Shown here: piece by piece, positions 45,403 through 53,348 of the stretch
Layout: each line of letters opens with the position of its first letter
How positions within the stretch are numbered: position 1 is the first letter of the stretch
Origin: Oscillospiraceae bacterium Marseille-Q3528
GTDB lineage: Bacteria > Bacillota > Clostridia > Lachnospirales > Lachnospiraceae
Direction of reading: 5' to 3'
NCBI GenBank assembly: GCA_018223385.1
Contig: JAGTTR010000020.1
Span: 25,721-89,720 of the forward strand
Length of the DNA: 64,000 nucleotides
Notes under the pieces: model-generated
What the model was told of the DNA's origin: nothing
Seen by the model: the letters and a program-made list of their open reading frames with translations, nothing else
The model's database searches: none
Position numbers and translations under genes: made by a program

Positions 45403-46887
45403 ATGGGAAAACCAACAGGATTTTTAGAGTTTGCAAGAGAGACAAGTACGGCGATTTCGCCCAAAGACAGAATTAAAAATTTTGACGAGTTCCATATTCC
45501 GCTCCCGCTGGAAAAACAACGGCAGCAGGGCGGCCGCTGCATGGACTGCGGCGTTCCCTTCTGTCAGTCCGGTATGATGCTGTTTGGCATGACCAGCGGA
45601 TGTCCGTTGCATAACCTGGTTCCCGAGTGGAATGACTGTGTGTATACCGGCAATCTGGAGGAGGCCTATGAGCGGCTGCATAAGACCAACAACTTCCCGG
45701 AGTTTACCTCCCGGGTGTGCCCGGCTCTGTGCGAAGCAGCCTGCACCTGCGGCCTTAACGGAGACCCGGTGTCCACCAAGGAAAACGAGTATACCATCAT
45801 TGAGAATGCCTACGAAAAAGGTTATGCGGCACCAAAGCCACCCAAAGCGAGAACCGGTAAGAAGATTGCAGTCATCGGTTCCGGCCCTTCCGGGCTGGCG
45901 GCAGCCGATCAGCTGAACCGCCGGGGGCACAGTGTCACTGTTTTCGAACGAAATGACCGGATCGGCGGACTGCTCATGTATGGCATTCCTAATATGAAGC
46001 TGGATAAGCGGATCGTGGAACGGAAAGTGGAAGTGATGAAAGCGGAAGGCGTGGAATTTGTCACCGGTGTCAACGTGGGTGTGGACAAAAAAGCCGCAGA
46101 GCTTTTGAAAGAGTACGACCGGGTGATTCTGGCCTGCGGTGCTTCCAATCCGAGAGACATCAAGGTACCGGGAAGAGAAGGAAAAGGTATCTACTTTGCG
46201 GTGGATTTTCTCACAGCTACCACAAAGAGCCTGCTCAATTCCTCTTTCCGAGACAAACAGTTCATCCCGGCCAAAGGAAAGAAAGTGCTGGTCATCGGCG
46301 GCGGTGATACCGGCAATGACTGTGTGGGCACATCCATTCGCCTGGGAGCGGCTTCTGTCATCCAGCTGGAAATGATGCCAAAGCTTCCTTCCAAACGGAC
46401 AGAGCAGAATCCCTGGCCCCAGTGGCCCAGGGTGCTGAAAACCGATTACGGACAGGAAGAGGCCATAGCGATGTTCGGCAAAGACCCGCGGGTGTACCAG
46501 ACAACGGTAAAGGAATTTGTTCTGGACAAGGGCGGCAACGTCACCAAGGCCAAGCTGGTAAAGCTGGAACCAAAGAAGGATGAGAAAACCGACCGTACCG
46601 TCATGGAAGAAGTGCCCGGCAGCGAGTACACCATCGACGTGGATCTGGTGCTCATCGCCGCTGGTTTCCTTGGCAGCCAGGACTACGTGACCAAGGCCTT
46701 CGGCGTCAAGACCGATGCCAGAACCAATGTGGCCACGGAGGGTGACAGCTACCGTACCAGTCAGCCCGCCGTGTTTGCGGCAGGAGATGTGAGAAGAGGA
46801 CAGTCCCTGGTTGTGTGGGCCATTGCAGAGGGCAGAAATGTAGCCCGGGCGGTGGACGAAAGCCTCATGGGATACACGAACTTGTAA
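45403..46887 (+). CDS. gltD: Glutamate synthase small subunit
   Basis: The beta subunit supplies electrons from NADPH to GltB through FAD and 4Fe-4S clusters. It has 494 residues. N-terminal cluster cysteines are in GRCMDCGVPFCQSG and VCPALCEAACTCG. FAD binding is at IAVIGSGPSGLAAA, NADPH binding at VLVIGGGDTGNDC and the C-terminal FAD block at PAVFAAGDVRRGQSLVVWAI. The length and motif order are normal. The ribosome site is TTAGGAGGGGAGTATC. Its stop codon lies inside the left arm of a short palindromic element. Confidence 0.97.
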   Translation: MGKPTGFLEFARETSTAISPKDRIKNFDEFHIPLPLEKQRQQGGRCMDCGVPFCQSGMMLFGMTSGCPLHNLVPEWNDCVYTGNLEEAYERLHKTNNFPEFTSRVCPALCEAACTCGLNGDPVSTKENEYTIIENAYEKGYAAPKPPKARTGKKIAVIGSGPSGLAAADQLNRRGHSVTVFERNDRIGGLLMYGIPNMKLDKRIVERKVEVMKAEGVEFVTGVNVGVDKKAAELLKEYDRVILACGASNPRDIKVPGREGKGIYFAVDFLTATTKSLLNSSFRDKQFIPAKGKKVLVIGGGDTGNDCVGTSIRLGAASVIQLEMMPKLPSKRTEQNPWPQWPRVLKTDYGQEEAIAMFGKDPRVYQTTVKEFVLDKGGNVTKAKLVKLEPKKDEKTDRTVMEEVPGSEYTIDVDLVLIAAGFLGSQDYVTKAFGVKTDARTNVATEGDSYRTSQPAVFAAGDVRRGQSLVVWAIAEGRNVARAVDESLMGYTNL

Positions 46888-46962
46888 TACCAAGGTAGTA
46901 AGTCAGAAAACCACGATACGCTTGCGTATGAGTGGTTGAATGATTTAATGATAGTATTACAA
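46882..46962. repeat. Short palindromic element after gltD (GCTTGC apex)
   Basis: TTGTAATAC (46882-46890) pairs perfectly with GTATTACAA (46954-46962). Inside, AACCAC-G-ATACGC-TT-GCGTAT-GA-GTGGTT (46909-46937) forms a long hairpin whose apex ACGCTTGCGT matches the GCTTGC apex of copies A, C and D. It has no T-run, and includes the gltD stop codon. Confidence 0.6.
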
Positions 46963-46978
46963 AATCATATATTATAAG

Positions 46979-47033
46979 GAAAGGTTTGTCTTATTTACAT
47001 TTTATCATGTAAAGAAGGCAGACCTTTTTTGTG
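46979..47033 (+). terminator. Terminator of the gltBD operon
   Basis: AAGGTTTGTCTT pairs (two G-U pairs) with AAGGCAGACCTT, enclosing TTTACAT/ATGTAAA, and is followed by TTTTTT. Confidence 0.85.
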
Positions 47034-47048
47034 TAATAGGGCAGAAGA

Positions 47049-47212
47049 GATACAAGTTCGAAGTGACGATAGCGAGGCTTTCGAAATGACGAGTACGCGA
47101 ACAGCGACAGTGAGCGCATGTTTGAACCTCGAAGAGGTGAGTTTGCGCAGCAGCTGGAGCGAAAAAGTGCGTACGAGGAGTAGAAAACGAAGCGTGTCAC
47201 GAGAACTGTATC
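47049..47212. repeat. Structured palindromic element E, diverged type
   Basis: The ends GATACAAGTTCG (47049) and CGAGAACTGTATC (47212) are near-perfect inverted repeats. Internal stems are TTCGAA/TTCGAA, GTACGC/GCGTAC, GCGCA/TGCGC enclosing ACCTC-GAA-GAGGT. The size (164 bp) and GTTC/GAAC ends resemble copies A, C and D, but interior words differ. It fills most of the 530-bp gap between gltD and mgtE, and no conventional gene is seen there besides the leader ORF. Confidence 0.55.
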
Positions 47213-47323
47213 TGTAATGTCTTAATTCAGAAGGTCTTTGTTTTCCATACTGGACAATTCTTGCTACTTTTAGTATAGTTAAAGAATAGGCGCAAAGATA
47301 AGCCCTGAAAGGTGGTGGTTTTT

Positions 47324-47443
47324 ATGGTAAAAAATACAGAGGGACAGGCTTCTGATGTTCCAGGTCGAATGTGTATGAAAAATATCATAAAAATTTCATC
47401 TGGAGGAAGCTTATCATGGATATGGACATTGTCATGGATTTAG
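47324..47443 (+). CDS. Possible 39-residue leader ORF overlapping mgtE
   Basis: ATG at 47324 follows AAAGGTGGTGG at an acceptable distance and opens a 39-codon frame. It ends at TAG 47441-47443, 28 bp into mgtE in another frame. The first part is polar (MVKNTEGQASDVPGR). The end is Trp- and Ser-rich (SLSWIWTLSWI) and is forced by overlap with the mgtE start. Translating it would carry ribosomes across the mgtE ribosome site. It may be a regulatory leader peptide or a chance frame. Confidence 0.35.
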   Translation: MVKNTEGQASDVPGRMCMKNIIKISSGGSLSWIWTLSWI

Positions 47444-48774
47444 ACAAAATCAAGGAACTGATCGAGACCAAGCAATATTCCCTTCTGCGGGAAATGCTGT
47501 CGGAGATGAACGAGGCGGATATTGCGGCAATGATGGAGGAGCTGACCGGCGACGACATGCTGACGGTATTCCGTTTTCTGCCGAAGGATATGGCGGCGGA
47601 TGTATTTTCCTATCTGCCCATCGAGTATCAGCAGGATATCATCACCGATCTGTCAGATAAAGAGGCGGCCAATGTCATCGACAGCCTGATGGCGGATGAT
47701 GCGGCGGACCTGATGGAGGAAATGCCGGCCAACGTGGTGAAGAAGCTGCTGGCCAACGCAAGCCCGGAGACACGGCGGGATATCAACCTGCTGCTGCGCT
47801 ACCCGGAGGATTCCGCCGGAAGCATCATGACGGTGGAGTTTGTGGATCTGAAGGAGACGCTGACGGTGGAGCAGGCGATCCTGCGCATCCGCCGGACCGG
47901 TGTGGACAAAGAAACCATTGATGTCTGTTATGTGTTGGATAACCGGAGAAAGCTCATTGGCTCCGTGACGCTGCGGCGTCTGCTGCTGAGTTCCTCTGAC
48001 GAACTCATTGAAAATATCATGAACGAGCATGTGATCTCTGTGCATACGCTCATGGACCAGGAGGAAGTTTCCCGGCAGTTCCAGAAATACGACTTCACCT
48101 CCATGCCGGTCGTGGACAACGAGAACCGGCTGGTGGGCATTATCACTGTCGATGATATCGTGGATATCCTGCAGGAAGAGACCACAGAGGATATCGAGAA
48201 GATGGCAGCTATTGTGCCGAACGACAAGCCGTACATGCGAACCGGCATCGTGGATACGTGGAAAAAACGTATTCCCTGGCTGTTATTTCTCATGGTGTCC
48301 GCCACCTTTACCGGCGCCATTATTTCTTCCTTTGAGGACGCCCTGAGCAGTTATGTGGTGCTGACAGCGTTCATTCCCATGCTTATGGATACCGGCGGAA
48401 ATGCCGGTGGTCAGGCTTCGGCAACGATCATCCGTGGGTTATCCCTGGAAGAGATCGAGTTCGGGGATATTCTGCGCGTCATGTGGAAGGAAATGCGGGT
48501 CGGCGTGTTCTGCGGCGTGACGCTGGCGGGCGCCAATTTTGTAAAAATGCTGGTATTCGACCGGACAGGAGTTCCGGTGGCCTGCGTTGTCTGCCTGACG
48601 CTGATCGTGGCAGTGACGGTGGCCAAGCTGATCGGCTGTTCCCTGCCGATGATCGCCCGCAGGATCGGTTTTGACCCTGCCGTCATGGCCAGTCCTTTTA
48701 TTACAACGATAGTGGATGCATTGTCTCTGCTGGTATATTTCCGGTTTGCGACGATGATCCTTCATATCGGATAA
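47416..48774 (+). CDS. mgtE: Magnesium transporter MgtE
   Basis: MgtE is a Mg2+-gated Mg2+ channel. The start at 47416 follows CTGGAGGAAGCTTATC and gives 452 residues, normal for the family; the upstream in-frame start at 47371 lacks a ribosome site. Domains are the acidic MgtE N-domain (about 1-130, with DMAADVFSYLPIEYQ and AADLMEEMP) and two CBS domains (about 135-255, MTVEFVDLKETLTVEQAI; TSMPVVDNENRLVGIITVDDIVD). The plug helix leads to five transmembrane helices with FIPMLMDTGGNAGGQASATIIRGL. No M-box riboswitch is recognisable upstream; the overlapping leader ORF is an alternative control. Confidence 0.95.
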   Translation: MDMDIVMDLDKIKELIETKQYSLLREMLSEMNEADIAAMMEELTGDDMLTVFRFLPKDMAADVFSYLPIEYQQDIITDLSDKEAANVIDSLMADDAADLMEEMPANVVKKLLANASPETRRDINLLLRYPEDSAGSIMTVEFVDLKETLTVEQAILRIRRTGVDKETIDVCYVLDNRRKLIGSVTLRRLLLSSSDELIENIMNEHVISVHTLMDQEEVSRQFQKYDFTSMPVVDNENRLVGIITVDDIVDILQEETTEDIEKMAAIVPNDKPYMRTGIVDTWKKRIPWLLFLMVSATFTGAIISSFEDALSSYVVLTAFIPMLMDTGGNAGGQASATIIRGLSLEEIEFGDILRVMWKEMRVGVFCGVTLAGANFVKMLVFDRTGVPVACVVCLTLIVAVTVAKLIGCSLPMIARRIGFDPAVMASPFITTIVDALSLLVYFRFATMILHIG

Positions 48775-48801
48775 AAAAATAAAAAGAGAGAGAAAGAGAA
48801 A

Positions 48802-50169
48802 ATGGAAAGAGAAACATTTCAATCAAGACTTGGTTTCCTGCTGTTGTCTGCAGGCTGCGCCATCGGCATCGGAAACGTATGGAGATTTCCCTATATCACG
48901 GGAAAATACGGCGGCGGCGTATTTGTGCTGCTGTATGTATTTTTCCTGGTGCTGGTGGGCGTCCCGGTGATGACCATGGAGTTTGCCATCGGCAGAGCCA
49001 GTCAGAAGAGCACGGTGCGTGCCTATCATGTACTGGAAAAACCGGGACAGAAATGGCATGTACACGGCTATATCGCCCTTGCCGGCAACTTTGTTCTGAT
49101 GATGTTCTACACCTCCGTAGCCGGATGGATGATCCACTATTTTTACCGGTATGTCACCGGTTCCATGGAGGGCATCCAGGGAGATGCCACAGCGGCGGCT
49201 TTTGGTGAGATGCTGGCTTCCCCTGAAACCGTTACCATCTGGATGATCCTCATCGTTGTGGCAGGTTTTTTTATCTGCTCCAGAGGGCTGCAAAAGGGGG
49301 TGGAAAGCGTTTCCAAATGGATGATGGTATCCCTGCTCATTCTCATACTTGTGCTGGCAGTACACAGCTTTACCCTGGAGGGCGGCGGAGAGGGCCTGAA
49401 GTTCTATCTGATGCCCGATTTCCAGAGAACGCTGGACAGCGGCCTGTTTGAAACCGTCACCGCAGCCATGAACCAGGCATTCTTTACCCTGAGCCTTGGC
49501 ATCGGCGCCATGCTGATTTTTGGCAGTTATCTGAAAAAAGACAAGACCCTGCTGGGTGAGTCCATCAGTATTGCCTGTCTGGACACCTTCGTGGCATTCG
49601 TATCCGGCCTGATCATTTTCCCGGCCTGCTTTGCCTACAACGTCAGCCCGGACAGCGGCCCGTCCCTGATCTTTATCACCCTGCCGAATATCTTTAATTC
49701 CATGGCGGGAGGCAGGATCTGGGGCAGCCTGTTCTTCCTGTTTATGTTTTTTGCATCATTCTCTACCATCATCGCCGTATTTGAAAACATCATGGCGTGT
49801 ACGAGAGATCTGTTCCATATTGAAAGAGGAAAGGCAGCCGTGATCAACGGCATCCTTATGGTCATTTTGTCCATGCCGTGTGTGTTGGGCTATAATGTGT
49901 GGTCCGGTTTCCAGCCTCTTGGTGCAGGCTCCACCGTACTGGATCTGGAAGACTTCATCGTCAGCAATTTTCTGCTGCCGCTGGGCTCCCTCGTATATCT
50001 GCTCTTCTGTGTCAGCCGCGTGGGCTGGGGCTTTGAAAACTACCGGGCAGAGGCCAATGCGGGCGAGGGTGTGAAGATTCCCAAAGGCATCCGGTTCTAT
50101 GTGACCTGGATCCTGCCGATCTTCGTCATCATCGTATTTTTACAGGGCCTGATCGCAAAGTTTTCGTAA
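48802..50169 (+). CDS. Neurotransmitter:sodium symporter (NSS) family transporter
   Basis: This 455-residue LeuT-fold symporter has about 11-12 helices and should import amino acids with Na+. Diagnostic segments are the unwound first helix SAGCAIGIGNVWRFPYITGKYGGGVF, the EFAIGRASQ segment, MNQAFFTLSLGIGAMLIFGSYLKKD and LFFLFMFFASFSTIIAVFENI. The substrate is not deducible; bacterial relatives (TnaT, MhsT, LeuT) carry Trp or other hydrophobic amino acids. It lies 27 bp after mgtE and probably shares its transcript. A palindromic element begins at its stop. Confidence 0.93.
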   Translation: MERETFQSRLGFLLLSAGCAIGIGNVWRFPYITGKYGGGVFVLLYVFFLVLVGVPVMTMEFAIGRASQKSTVRAYHVLEKPGQKWHVHGYIALAGNFVLMMFYTSVAGWMIHYFYRYVTGSMEGIQGDATAAAFGEMLASPETVTIWMILIVVAGFFICSRGLQKGVESVSKWMMVSLLILILVLAVHSFTLEGGGEGLKFYLMPDFQRTLDSGLFETVTAAMNQAFFTLSLGIGAMLIFGSYLKKDKTLLGESISIACLDTFVAFVSGLIIFPACFAYNVSPDSGPSLIFITLPNIFNSMAGGRIWGSLFFLFMFFASFSTIIAVFENIMACTRDLFHIERGKAAVINGILMVILSMPCVLGYNVWSGFQPLGAGSTVLDLEDFIVSNFLLPLGSLVYLLFCVSRVGWGFENYRAEANAGEGVKIPKGIRFYVTWILPIFVIIVFLQGLIAKFS

Positions 50170-50328
50170 ACAGTTCAGTTTATGCCGAACGAGAACAGCG
50201 ATCGTGCTTGCACGAATAGCTGAGCGAGGAAAGGCATAAGAAGAGCGCCAGAAAATGAGCAGAAAGTAGCTGCGAAGCAGTGGAGAGTGCGGAAGCACGA
50301 TTCTGCGAATGGCGCGGCTGAACTGTTT
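50169..50328. repeat. Palindromic dispersed element, copy D
   Basis: ACAGTTCAG (50170-50178) pairs with CTGAACTGT (50318-50326). TATGCC (50181-50186)/GGCATA (50243-50248) enclose CGTG-CTTG-CACG (50213-50224). Further hairpins are GCTGC-GAA-GCAGT and GTGC-GGAA-GCAC. It shares ATGAGCAGAAAGTAGCTGCG and TTCTGCGAATGGCG with copy A in the same order. It lies upstream of the rpsB promoter. Confidence 0.8.
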
Positions 50329-50360
50329 AGACAATGTTGTAAACAACGTGAAAAAATATC

Positions 50361-50392
50361 TTGAAATAGTATAGCCTCTGTGCTATACTATT
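50361..50392 (+). promoter_or_regulatory. rpsB-tsf promoter embedded in a perfect dyad
   Basis: TTGAAA (50361-50366), a 17-bp spacer and TATACT (50384-50389) form a near-consensus promoter. AATAGTATAGC (50365-50375) and GCTATACTATT (50382-50392) are perfect 11-bp inverted repeats covering the spacer and the -10. This could be a repressor operator. Confidence 0.7.
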
Positions 50393-50397
50393 TTAGT

Positions 50398-50490
50398 CTA
50401 TGAGAAAACACGCGGGTGGATTCTGGAGATGGTGCCGTTTCGACGGTCTATCCGGAAAGTGGATATCCGCGGAAGAATTTAACCAAATGG
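50398..50490 (+). ncRNA. Possible structured rpsB leader
   Basis: The roughly 100-nt leader between promoter and rpsB contains CCGT-TTCG-ACGG (50434-50445) and an outer pairing CGCGG/CCGCG spanning about 50411-50473. Ribosomal-protein leaders often bind their own product (S2). I cannot confirm a match to a described leader. Confidence 0.35.
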
Positions 50491-50501
50491 AGGAAAGAAA
50501 C

Positions 50502-51239
50502 ATGAGCGTTATTTCAATGAAGCAGTTACTCGAAGCCGGTGTGCATTTCGGACACCAGACCAGAAGATGGAACCCTAAGATGGCTCCTTACATCTACACA
50601 GAGAGAAATGGTATCTACATCATCGACCTGCAGAAGTCCGTTGGCAAAGTGGACGAGGCTTACAAGGCAATCTTCGATATCGCAGCAGACGGCGGCAGCA
50701 TTCTGTTCGTAGGAACCAAGAAGCAGGCACAGGACGCTATCCGTGTAGAGGCTGAGAGATGCGGCATGTATTTTGTAAATGAGAGATGGCTTGGCGGTAT
50801 GCTGACTAACTTCAAGACCATCCAGAGCAGAATCGCAAGACTGAAAGCAATCGAGACCATGTCCGAGGACGGCACCTTCGACGTACTTCCGAAGAAAGAA
50901 GTTATCGCTCTGAAGAAAGAGTGGGAGAAGCTGGAGAAGAACCTTGGCGGTATCAAGAACATGAAGAAGCTTCCGGATGCCATCTTCATCGTTGACCCGA
51001 AGAAGGAGAGAATCTGCGTACAGGAAGCGCACACACTGGGTATTCCGCTGATCGGTATCGCTGATACCAACTGCGATCCGGAAGAGCTGGATTACGTGAT
51101 CCCGGGTAACGACGATGCCATCCGTGCAGTAAAACTCATCGTTTCCAAGATGGCAGACGCTGTCATCGAGGCAAACCAGGGCGCTGCTGAGGAAGTTGCA
51201 GAGGCAGCTGCAGAAGAGGCAGAGGCTACAGAAGAGTAA
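50502..51239 (+). CDS. rpsB: 30S ribosomal protein S2
   Basis: This 245-residue ribosomal protein S2 is required for late 30S assembly. The start at 50502 follows AAATGGAGGAAAGAAAC; the 34 in-frame upstream codons are the untranslated leader. Family blocks are [57 protein letters not shown] and [14 protein letters not shown]. The C-terminal acidic Ala/Glu tail is normal. It is paired with tsf 40 bp downstream, as in most bacteria. Confidence 0.98.
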   Translation: MSVISMKQLLEAGVHFGHQTRRWNPKMAPYIYTERNGIYIIDLQKSVGKVDEAYKAIFDIAADGGSILFVGTKKQAQDAIRVEAERCGMYFVNERWLGGMLTNFKTIQSRIARLKAIETMSEDGTFDVLPKKEVIALKKEWEKLEKNLGGIKNMKKLPDAIFIVDPKKERICVQEAHTLGIPLIGIADTNCDPEELDYVIPGNDDAIRAVKLIVSKMADAVIEANQGAAEEVAEAAAEEAEATEE

Positions 51240-51279
51240 TCATAACCGAGATTCTACACGCTAATTGGAGGAAGATAAC

Positions 51280-52218
51280 ATGGCTATTACAGCAGCAATG
51301 GTAAAAGAGTTAAGAGAGATGAGCGGCGCCGGCATGATGGACTGCAAGAAAGCTCTTACCGCTACAGACGGTGATATGGACAAGGCAGTAGAGTTCTTAA
51401 GAGAGAAAGGCCTTGCAACCGCACAGAAGAAGGCAGGAAGAATCGCAGCAGAGGGTATCGTTATGCTGAAGGTTTCCGATGATTCCAAGAAGGCAGTCGC
51501 TGTAGAAGTAAATGCAGAGACAGACTTCGTTGCAAAGAACGAGAAGTTCCAGGGATACGTTGCACAGGTTGCTGAGCAGGCTCTGGACACCACAGCAGCA
51601 GATATCGACGCTTTCCTGGCTGAGCCCTGGAAATTCGATACAACCAAGACTGTAAACGAGGCACTTGCCGGACAGATCGCTGTCATCGGTGAGAACATGA
51701 AGATCCGTCGTTTCCAGCAGGTTGAGGAGGCAGACGGTTTCGTAGCTTCCTACACACACATGGGCGGCAAGATCGGCGTTCTTGTTGACGTTGTCACAGA
51801 CGTTGTCAACGATGCTGTCAAAGAGATGGCTAAGAATGTAGCAATGCAGGTTGCAGCTCTGAAACCGCAGTACACAAGCCGTGCAGAGGTAAGCGCTGAC
51901 TACATCGAGCATGAGAAAGGCATCCTTCTTGCACAGATCAAGAACGATCCGAAGGAGTCCCAGAAGCCGGAGAAGGTTATCGAGGGCATGATCACAGGCC
52001 GTATCAACAAAGAGCTCAAAGAGATCTGCCTGCTTGACCAGGTATACGTAAAGGCTGAGGATGGCAAGCAGTCCGTTGGCAAGTACGTTGAGGAAGTTGC
52101 CAAGGCAAACAGCGCAAAGATCACCATCAAAGGCTTTGTTCGTTTTGAGACCGGCGAGGGTCTGGAAAAGAAAGAAGAGGACTTTGCAGCAGAAGTTGCT
52201 AAGCAGATGGGAAAATAA
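51280..52218 (+). CDS. tsf: Elongation factor Ts
   Basis: EF-Ts is the nucleotide exchange factor for EF-Tu. The start at 51280 follows ATTGGAGGAAGATAAC and gives 312 residues. Motifs are the N-terminal UBA-like domain with MSGAGMMDCKKAL, EVNAETDFVAKNEKF (the TDFV contact with EF-Tu) and the C-terminal dimerisation region LKEICLLDQVYVK. It is the last core-genome gene before the island. Confidence 0.98.
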   Translation: MAITAAMVKELREMSGAGMMDCKKALTATDGDMDKAVEFLREKGLATAQKKAGRIAAEGIVMLKVSDDSKKAVAVEVNAETDFVAKNEKFQGYVAQVAEQALDTTAADIDAFLAEPWKFDTTKTVNEALAGQIAVIGENMKIRRFQQVEEADGFVASYTHMGGKIGVLVDVVTDVVNDAVKEMAKNVAMQVAALKPQYTSRAEVSADYIEHEKGILLAQIKNDPKESQKPEKVIEGMITGRINKELKEICLLDQVYVKAEDGKQSVGKYVEEVAKANSAKITIKGFVRFETGEGLEKKEEDFAAEVAKQMGK

Positions 52219-52250
52219 TCTGATATTTGCAGATCTTTAATAAGACCCAT

Positions 52251-52286
52251 AAAACCCTTGAAAATCCAGTATTTTCAAGGGTTTTT
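52251..52286. terminator. Symmetrical terminator between tsf and the IS element
   Basis: AAAACCCTTGAAAAT (52251-52265) and ATTTTCAAGGGTTTT (52271-52285) are perfect arms, followed by a further T. It can stop both rpsB-tsf and the minus-strand transposase transcript, whose stop codon is only 2 bp away. It may belong to the IS end. Confidence 0.88.
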
Positions 52287-52287
52287 C

Positions 52288-53112
52288 TTATGCTGCTTTC
52301 AACGTAAGTTCATGAAAGGCCATCGGTGTCATTATATGTAACTTACGCTGTAGTCGTCGGTTGTTATAGTATTCAATATAGTCTTGGATGCTTTGGATTA
52401 ATTCTTCTTTTGATGTAAAGCGTTTCCCATAATACATTTCCCGTTTTAAGATTCCCCAAAATCCTTCCATTGGTCCATTATCAATACAGTGTGCAACTCT
52501 GGACATACTTTGTTTCATATGATGTTTCTTCAGCCGACTATAAAATGCCTGACTGGTATATTGGAATCCCCGGTCCGAATGAAAAAGCGGATGCGCATCA
52601 GGCTCTGCCGTTACCGCCTGATCAAATGTATCCATAACAAGGGAATTGTCATTATGCGCGCTGATTTTATATGAGACAATCCTGCGGTCGCACAGATCAA
52701 GAATCGCACTTAAATATATTTTGTGTACTTCTACCCCTATATAATATTTGAACTCTGTTACATCTGTCAGCCATTTCTCATTCGGTTTATCTGCGTGAAA
52801 CTCCCGGTGAAGAAAGTTTTTCGCAATGTGGGAGGGATTCCTGTCTGCTTTCGTACAGCTTTTCGGTTTCCATTTGATAGATGACTGTATTCCGATTTTT
52901 CGGCAGATTCTCAGGATCCTCTTATCATTGGCAGGAATCCCATAATTTATAGCCAGTTCATTACGGATACGCCGATAGCCCATATCTGGATGCAGCTGAT
53001 GTATTTCTCTGATAATATCGGCAATCTGTTCATTCCTGATCTCATTGTCACTTTTTGGATGTTTCAGCCATCGGTAATAAGAAGAACGAGTAATTCCAAG
53101 GTATCTGCACAT
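52288..53112 (-). CDS. IS3-family transposase OrfB (DDE integrase)
   Basis: This 274-residue integrase-core transposase of the IS3 family (IS150-like) has an N-terminal HTH_21 region (HQLHPDMGYRRIRNELAINYGI) and an rve catalytic core. Acidic residues are in WLTDVTEF (D), HSDRGFQYTS (D) and NGPMEGFWG (E), with the usual C-terminal YIEYYNNRRLQ. The minus-1 frame extends further upstream to an A7G run, where OrfA would shift into it, so the active protein is normally OrfAB. The catalytic core looks intact. Confidence 0.95.
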   Translation of the reverse strand: MCRYLGITRSSYYRWLKHPKSDNEIRNEQIADIIREIHQLHPDMGYRRIRNELAINYGIPANDKRILRICRKIGIQSSIKWKPKSCTKADRNPSHIAKNFLHREFHADKPNEKWLTDVTEFKYYIGVEVHKIYLSAILDLCDRRIVSYKISAHNDNSLVMDTFDQAVTAEPDAHPLFHSDRGFQYTSQAFYSRLKKHHMKQSMSRVAHCIDNGPMEGFWGILKREMYYGKRFTSKEELIQSIQDYIEYYNNRRLQRKLHIMTPMAFHELTLKAA

Positions 53113-53180
53113 TTGTCTGACCGGATATCCTTTTGATTTGGACAGTTCCCTGATTGCCTGATATTCACATAATTTATGTA

Positions 53181-53333
53181 TTAAAGAAAGCGATCCCTCC
53201 TTTCTAATTCCCTTACTTTTTTTAACAGGTCATTCTCCATCTGTAAGTCTCTATTTTTACGTTCCAGCTCTGCGATACGGTCCCGTAATTCTTCTTCTGG
53301 AGTGGAGCCGTTGCTCCATAGATGATTACTCAT
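53181..53333 (-). pseudogene. IS3-family OrfA, N-terminally truncated
   Basis: The 50-residue frame MSNHLWSNGSTPEEEL... consists of the OrfA leucine-zipper coiled coil (ELRDRIAELERKNRDLQMEN, LLKKVRELE), which mediates OrfA/OrfAB association. OrfA proteins normally start with a helix-turn-helix of 50 or more residues that binds the IS ends, absent here. An in-frame TAG lies just before the ATG. The LLKK codons sit on the A7G slippery run that would shift ribosomes into OrfB. Confidence 0.75.
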
Positions 53334-53348
53334 CTATTTTGCAACAGC

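Larger units (their letters stand above)
52288..53345 (-). mobile_element. 5'-truncated IS3-family insertion sequence
   Basis: This stretch comprises OrfB, the frameshift site (A7 followed by G at 53223-53216 on the minus strand) and a shortened OrfA. The right end should be near the hairpin at 52251-52286. At the other side OrfA lacks its N-terminal HTH and the sequence changes at about 53335-53348 (TTTTGCAACAGCCCC) into a parB fragment. I see no matching terminal repeats, so exact ends are uncertain. Confidence 0.75.

Noticed and set aside
45424..46893. 489-codon minus-strand frame opposite gltD
   Set aside because: Antisense shadow without ribosome site or recognisable motifs.
47220..47415. 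M-box or other known riboswitch before mgtE
   Set aside because: The leader lacks the conserved M-box core and the pairing expected; I could not match it to another class.
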